From: Pelotomaculum isophthalicicum JI
GTDB taxonomy: Bacteria; Bacillota; Desulfotomaculia; Desulfotomaculales; Pelotomaculaceae
Reading direction: 5' to 3'
Length of the DNA stretch: 64,000 bases
NCBI RefSeq assembly: GCF_029478095.1
Contig: NZ_JAKOAV010000001.1
Span: forward strand, 186,001-250,000
Every line of letters begins with the position of its first letter. The first letter of the stretch is position 1. The translations under genes and the position numbers were made by a program. The notes beneath the pieces were generated by a model. The model did no database searches, was not told the origin of the DNA, and was given only the letters and a program-made list of their open reading frames with translations. This document shows, in pieces, positions 59,273 through 64,000 of the stretch.

Positions 59273-61933
59273 GTGCTCGGGTTTATTAAGGATTGGCTTG
59301 ATGATAACGCCCGTGAAGTAAAGAAGCTGCAGCAGGTTGTTAATAAAATCAATAGCCTGGAACCAAAGATGTCCGCGATGCCGGAAGAAGAATTAAAAAA
59401 TATGACTGTGGTTTTTCGCGAGCGCTTGGAACAGGGACAAACCTTGGATGATATCCTGCCGGAGGCATTTGCCGTTGTCAGGGAGGTTTCCCGGCGGGTA
59501 TTGGGAATGAGGCATTTTGACGTGCAGTTGCTGGGTGGCATTGTGCTGCACCAGGGCCGTATAGCCGAGATGAAAACAGGCGAAGGTAAAACCCTGGTGG
59601 CCACTTTGCCGGTTTACCTGAATGCCCTCACCGGCAAAGGAGTTCATGTAATAACGGTAAATGACTACCTGGCCCGCCGTGACAGTGAGTGGATGGGCCA
59701 GATTTACAGCTACCTCGGTTTAAACGTGGGTTTGGTGCTGCACGGCCTGGAGTGGGAGGACCGCAGGCGGGCTTACCGCTCCGACATTACTTACGGCACG
59801 AATAATGAGTTTGGTTTTGATTACCTGCGGGACAACATGGCCCAGCATCCCGACCAATTGGTGCAGCGTGAGCTGAATTACGCCATCGTGGATGAAGTGG
59901 ACAGCATTTTAATTGACGAGGCCAGGACCCCGTTGATTATTTCCGGACAAGCGGAGAAGTCTACCGACTTGTACTTTACTTTCGCTAAAGTGGTTCCCCG
60001 GCTGATCAGGGAAACCGATTATAATGTCGACGAAAAAGCGCACACTGTGGCCATTACTGAGTCGGGAGTGGCTAAAGTAGAAAAAATGATTAGTGTTGAA
60101 AACCTGTATGACGATAAAAACATTGAGCTCGCCCACCATTTGAACCAGGCCCTGAAAGCCTACGGGCTGATGAAACGGGACCGGGACTATGTGGTGAAGG
60201 ACGGGCAGGTGATCATCGTTGATGAGTTTACCGGCCGGTTGATGTTCGGCAGGCGCTATAGCGACGGTTTGCACCAGGCCATCGAGGCCAAAGAGGGAGT
60301 CAAGATCGAGCGGGAGTCTCAGACTCTTGCCACCATTACTTTTCAAAACTACTTCCGGATGTATGACAAACTGGCGGGTATGACCGGAACGGCGGCAACC
60401 GAGGAGCAGGAATTTAAAAAAATTTACGATTTAGATGTGGTAGTGATACCCAGCAACAAACCGATGATCCGCAAAGATTTGCCGGATGTTATTTATAAAA
60501 CAGAACAGGCCAAATTTTCCGCGGTTGTTGAAGAAATCGCAGCCAGGCATGACAAGAGACAACCTGTGCTGGTCGGCACGATATCTATTGAAAAATCAGA
60601 AATCCTCAGCAACATGCTCCGCCGGAGAGGCATTGCCCATCAGGTGTTAAATGCCAAATACCACGACAAAGAGGCCGAGATTGTGGCGCAAGCCGGGCGT
60701 GCGGGAGCGGTGACCATTGCTACCAACATGGCTGGCCGCGGTACCGACATCCTGCTTGGAGGCAATCCGGAATTTCTGACGCGGTATGAACTGCGCAAGC
60801 AAGGCCATGAGTTTGAAGCTGCCGGAGAGATTACCTCTGTAGCTGCCGGTGCGGACGATACCGTTTATAGGGCGCTGCTGGAAAAATACCGTGCCCAATC
60901 AGAGGAAGAAAGACGTCTTGTTGTTGAGCAAGGCGGGCTGCACATCATGGGTACTGAACGGCACGAAAGCAGGCGTATTGACAACCAGCTCCGGGGGCGC
61001 TGCGGCCGTCAGGGCGACCCTGGCTCGACCCAGTTTTACAGTTCCCTGGAAGATGATCTGCTGCGGCTTTTCGGTTCCGAAAACATTTCAGGCATTATGG
61101 ACCGGTTGGGGATTGAAGAAGATATGCCGATCGAGCATGGAATGATTACCAGATCTATTGAAACTGCCCAAAAAAGGGTGGAAAACCGTAACTTCGATAT
61201 CCGCAAGCACGTGCTCCAGTACGATGATGTAATGAACCAGCAGCGTGAATTGATCTACAGGCAGCGCCGCCAGGTGCTTACAGGGGGCAATCTTAAAGAG
61301 AATATTATGGAAATGATCGGCGCTGCAGTTGAGCGGGCCGTAGCCACTTATGCTCCGGAAGGGGTTTACCCCGAAGAATGGGATTTGAAAGGGCTGCTGG
61401 AATACTCTGAGCAAATTTTCCTGCCGAATTCCGGATTGTCGCCGGAAGACCTGGAAGGTATGGGACGCAATGAATTGCAGTCCTTCCTGGTTGAGCGCTC
61501 AAGCGAGATGTACGAAGCCAGGGAACAAGAACTGGGCGGGGAAATGATGCGGGAGATCGAACGGGTGGTTATGCTCCGCATTGTTGATGAGAAATGGATG
61601 GATCACCTTGACGCCATGGATCAACTCCGGGAGGGCATTGGTCTGCGGGCGTACGGCCAGAAAGACCCTCTGGTGGAGTATAAGTTTGAAGGATATGAAA
61701 TGTTTCAGAATATGATTGACTCCATCCAGGACGATGTGGTGCGTTACATTTTCCGTGTGAATGTGGTCCAGCCGGAACAGCGGCAAAAACGGCAGGTTAT
61801 AGAAAACCGCTATGCTGAGGAAGGTCCGAAACAACCGGTGCGCAGGGAGAATAAGGTGGGGCGCAATTCGCCCTGTCCGTGCGGCAGCGGCAAAAAGTAT
61901 AAGAAGTGCTGTGGCAGGGCGGAAGCAGTCTAG
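59273..61933 (+). CDS. secA: Preprotein translocase ATPase SecA
   Basis: The ATPase motor of Sec export, 886 residues. Landmarks: Walker [21 protein letters not shown]-like region near residue 100, [61 protein letters not shown], and the C-terminal zinc-binding [14 protein letters not shown]. The GTG start follows AGGTGAT. It precedes prfB, the gene order common in Firmicutes. The copy G hairpin starts just after its stop. Confidence 0.97.
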   Translation: MLGFIKDWLDDNAREVKKLQQVVNKINSLEPKMSAMPEEELKNMTVVFRERLEQGQTLDDILPEAFAVVREVSRRVLGMRHFDVQLLGGIVLHQGRIAEMKTGEGKTLVATLPVYLNALTGKGVHVITVNDYLARRDSEWMGQIYSYLGLNVGLVLHGLEWEDRRRAYRSDITYGTNNEFGFDYLRDNMAQHPDQLVQRELNYAIVDEVDSILIDEARTPLIISGQAEKSTDLYFTFAKVVPRLIRETDYNVDEKAHTVAITESGVAKVEKMISVENLYDDKNIELAHHLNQALKAYGLMKRDRDYVVKDGQVIIVDEFTGRLMFGRRYSDGLHQAIEAKEGVKIERESQTLATITFQNYFRMYDKLAGMTGTAATEEQEFKKIYDLDVVVIPSNKPMIRKDLPDVIYKTEQAKFSAVVEEIAARHDKRQPVLVGTISIEKSEILSNMLRRRGIAHQVLNAKYHDKEAEIVAQAGRAGAVTIATNMAGRGTDILLGGNPEFLTRYELRKQGHEFEAAGEITSVAAGADDTVYRALLEKYRAQSEEERRLVVEQGGLHIMGTERHESRRIDNQLRGRCGRQGDPGSTQFYSSLEDDLLRLFGSENISGIMDRLGIEEDMPIEHGMITRSIETAQKRVENRNFDIRKHVLQYDDVMNQQRELIYRQRRQVLTGGNLKENIMEMIGAAVERAVATYAPEGVYPEEWDLKGLLEYSEQIFLPNSGLSPEDLEGMGRNELQSFLVERSSEMYEAREQELGGEMMREIERVVMLRIVDEKWMDHLDAMDQLREGIGLRAYGQKDPLVEYKFEGYEMFQNMIDSIQDDVVRYIFRVNVVQPEQRQKRQVIENRYAEEGPKQPVRRENKVGRNSPCPCGSGKKYKKCCGRAEAV

Positions 61934-61936
61934 ATG

Positions 61937-62010
61937 ATCAGGAGTCAGAATTCAGGAGTCAGAATGAGGGAATGGTTTATCGTCTCGAAGTATTCTGAAT
62001 TCTGACTACC
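61937..62010. repeat. Dispersed hairpin repeat, copy G
   Basis: TGATCAGGAGTCAGAATTCA and GGAGTCAGAATGAGG, then the centre GAATGGTTTATCGTCTCG, and TATTCTGAATTCTGACTACC. It begins three bases after the secA stop and ends about 30 bp before prfB. Confidence 0.88.
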
Positions 62011-62041
62011 TAAATAAAATAATTTAGAAAATGGTGAGAGA

Positions 62042-63152
62042 ATGTTTATCGAACTGAAGCGAGAAATTGAGCCTATCGGCAAACGAATGGAAGATTTGAG
62101 GGTTTCTCTTTGACATAATAAAAAAAGAAGAAGAAATATCTTTATTAGAAAAGCAAATGCTTGAACCAGGTTTCTGGAATGATCAGGAAAACGCTCAGAA
62201 AATTACCCAGCGGGTGGCTATTCTCAGGGATAAGGTTTTATTTTTCCACGAACTGGCTAGGGAATTTGAGGATCTGGAGGTTCTGGCTGAACTGGGTGAA
62301 GATGAGGAAGACGAAGAAATTGCCGCTGAAGTGAAGGAAGGATTGACAACCCTCAACCGGAAAGTGACAGATTTGGAGCTGGCCGTCCTTTTAAACGGGC
62401 CGTATGACCAGGGCAACGCGATTATTTCTCTTCATGCCGGCGCGGGCGGCACGGAAGCCCAGGACTGGGTCGATATGCTGATTAGAATGTATACCAGATG
62501 GGCGGAACGCCACAAGTTTAAGATTGATGTTCTTGACATGCTGCCGGGCGACGAGGCGGGCACCAAGAGCGCAACCCTTGAGGTGGTTGGTCCTAATGCC
62601 TATGGCTACCTCTGCTCTGAAAAAGGAGTGCACCGTCTGGTCCGTATTTCGCCTTTCGACGCCGCCGGCCGCAGGCATACATCCTTTGCGTCCCTGGACG
62701 TGCTTCCTGAAGTAGAAAATGATGTGGACGTGCAAATCAGCCAGGATGATCTGAAAATCGATACTTTTCGCTCAAGCGGGGCTGGAGGTCAGCATATCAA
62801 TAAAACGGACTCTGCAGTCCGCATTACCCACATACCCACAGGTATTGTAGTAACATGTCAGAATGAGCGCTCACAGATATCAAACCGTCTGGCTGCAATG
62901 AAAATGCTCCAGGCAAAGCTGATAGATCTTGAATTGCAAAAGAAAGAAGCCGAACTAGCCGCCCTGCGGGGCAATCAGCAAGAAATCGCGTGGGGCAGCC
63001 AGATTCGCTCGTACATCTTTCACCCATACAGCCTGGTTAAAGACCACCGCACCAATGAGGAAAACGGAAATATCAACGCGGTCATGGATGGGGAAATCGA
63101 CGCGTTTATTGCCGCTTATTTAAAGGATAAAGCGCGGAAGCTAAATGGGTAA
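62042..63152 (+). CDS. prfB: Peptide chain release factor 2 with programmed +1 frameshift
   Basis: RF2 releases chains at UAA and UGA. Translation starts at ATG 62042; after 23 codons comes in-frame TGA (62111-62113) in the context AGGGTTTCTCTTTGAC, the known autoregulatory frameshift site with an upstream Shine-Dalgarno-like AGGG and the CUU-UGA-C slip. Skipping T62111 continues as DIIKKEEEISLLEKQML, giving 62042..62110 joined to 62112..63152, about 369 residues. The SPF tripeptide recognising UGA appears in RISPFDAAGRRHTSFAS, and the GGQ hydrolysis motif in SSGAGGQHINKTDSAVR. Confidence 0.95.
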
Positions 63153-63451
63153 GCATATATGTATGGTTATCAAGATTCTACAGGTGTATGACGTGGCGCT
63201 TACCCAACGGGCTCATGTTCGTCCTTTAAAATTGTTTGAGCCGTGATATAATATCAAGTTTCTTTACCGTTGCTATAAAAGGTAGCGGTTTTTTATTTTT
63301 AGAGTTCTTAATGTGATCAATTTCGACACCAGGGAAGGAATTTACGTCAAGAAAAAGAATACTAATTTTGGTGCGTATTTTATAGCCTCGTAATGTTCTG
63401 GACAACATAGTTATACGCAATAGATTCATGGTAATCCCGGAGTGTCACAAA
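63153..63451. other. Intergenic region between prfB and the YitT-family gene
   Basis: Apart from the terminator at 63266-63300, this 299-bp stretch is AT-rich and shows no ORF with a ribosome-binding site. A promoter for the YitT gene is presumably here but is not clear. Confidence 0.5.
63266..63300 (+). terminator. Terminator between prfB and the YitT-family gene
   Basis: ACCGTTGCT pairs with AGGTAGCGGT, using a few G-U pairs, and is followed by TTTTTTATTTTT. Confidence 0.8.
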
Positions 63452-64000
63452 ATGCGTTTAAAATTTATCCAGGAAATTATCGGGGTGAGCGCCGGTGTCA
63501 TTTTAACCGCCATGGGTCTGGATATGTTCCTCATCCCTAATAAGATTGCCGCCGGGGGAGTCAGCGGCATTGCCACTATCCTGCACTATTTGATCAATGT
63601 TCCTGTTGGAGCGGCTATGCTTGTTTTGAATGTCCCTCTGTTCGCTGCGGCAATTTACCGCCTGGGATTGCAATTCGGCTTTCGTTCACTTTACGGAACC
63701 TTAACCCTTTCCCTGGCGGTTGACGCGCTTGTGCCTTTATTGCCCGTTCCCACGCATGACCTATTGCTGGCCTGTTTGTTCGGCGGAGTGCTGGTCGGGC
63801 TGGGACTTGGGCTTGTTTTTAAGTATAATGGCACAACCGGGGGGACCGACTTGCTGGCGGCTATATTACGCACATATACGGGGGTAAATATCGGGCAGTT
63901 GCTCTTCCTGGTAGATGCCACGGTAGTGATTACCGCCGGTTATGTTTTTGAGTCGGCGGAACTGTCGATGTACGCGCTGATCACCATTTTTGTTACCGCC
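63452..64000 (+). CDS. YitT-family membrane protein (partial, cut by window end)
   Basis: The frame from ATG 63452 is open to the end of the window (183 codons). It reads MRLKFIQEIIGVSAGVILTA, GLDMFLIPNKIAAGGVSGIA, NVPLFAAAIYRLGLQFG and FKYNGTTGGTDLLAAILRTY, the pattern of YitT/DUF161 proteins with about five membrane helices and a later cytosolic DUF2179 domain, which would lie beyond the window. CCCGGAG precedes the ATG. Function unestablished. Confidence 0.88.
   Translation, partial: MRLKFIQEIIGVSAGVILTAMGLDMFLIPNKIAAGGVSGIATILHYLINVPVGAAMLVLNVPLFAAAIYRLGLQFGFRSLYGTLTLSLAVDALVPLLPVPTHDLLLACLFGGVLVGLGLGLVFKYNGTTGGTDLLAAILRTYTGVNIGQLLFLVDATVVITAGYVFESAELSMYALITIFVTA

Noticed and set aside
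5680-62010. CRISPR array from the iterated GGAGTCAG/GACTACTG words
   Set aside because: Units are very short, directly adjacent and inverted around a centre, with no unique spacers and no cas genes.

Overview
The window looks like a chromosomal segment of a spore-forming, anaerobic, Gram-positive bacterium of the Desulfotomaculum/Pelotomaculum type (Peptococcaceae sensu lato). This placement is inferred from gene content: futalosine-route menaquinone genes, DegS/DegU, a YlmC/YmxH-type sporulation protein, CsaB with SLH-domain proteins, SelA/SelB, PurSL-type PurL, long-form HPF and many strong GGAGG ribosome-binding sites with GTG/TTG starts. No rRNA, tRNA, CRISPR array, prophage or intact insertion sequence was found.

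Layout. 1-5.3 kb (minus strand): a Flp/Tad type IVb pilus operon headed by a DegS/DegU-like two-component pair, followed by two tandem small Flp pilin genes, prepilin peptidase, TadE, a TadG-like protein, CpaB and the first codons of a further gene. 5.5-6.5 kb: ferredoxin, a decayed FAH-family gene end, and S-adenosylmethionine decarboxylase. 6.6-13.5 kb: a tight menaquinone operon (catalytically degenerate polyprenyl-synthase homologue, MenG/UbiE, UbiD-like, UbiA-like, MqnE, MqnA, MqnC). 13.6-20.1 kb: coiled-coil protein, L,D-transpeptidase, citrate synthase, and purL-purQ on the minus strand. 20.6-23.9 kb: selA-selB. 24-44 kb: a cell-surface polysaccharide and S-layer region (TagA-like and TuaH-like glycosyltransferases, CsaB, LCP protein, O-antigen ligase, GH26-like protein, MurJ, polysaccharide deacetylase, SLH/phosphodiester glycosidase, two GT4 enzymes, FabZ, WecA/TagO-like, GalU). 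44.5-50 kb: DUF421 protein, a MacAB-type exporter and an OmpR-type regulator. 50-51.2 kb: a clear cyclic-di-GMP-I riboswitch with terminator ahead of a 60-residue ORF, and a P-loop kinase-like protein. 51.4-64 kb: second MurJ, YlmC/YmxH, MetK, a small GT2-like protein, a membrane GAF-GGDEF diguanylate cyclase, ComF, cold-shock protein, HPF, SecA, RF2 with its programmed frameshift, and a YitT-family gene cut by the window end.

How it fits together. The pilus, riboswitch and diguanylate cyclase suggest that cyclic-di-GMP controls surface behaviour. The polysaccharide genes can plausibly build a pyruvylated secondary wall polymer that anchors SLH proteins. The most unusual items are (i) a family of about eight roughly 100-bp hairpin repeats built from GGAGTCAG/GACTACTG-type words, several of which begin exactly at stop codons; (ii) a 339-bp MITE-like element with 19-bp terminal inverted repeats; (iii) a possible unassigned structured RNA with a terminator in the pilin leader; (iv) the riboswitch-controlled orphan small protein; and (v) a polyprenyl-synthase pseudoenzyme that has lost both aspartate-rich motifs. 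Function calls come from reading translated sequence and motifs; no database search was run.
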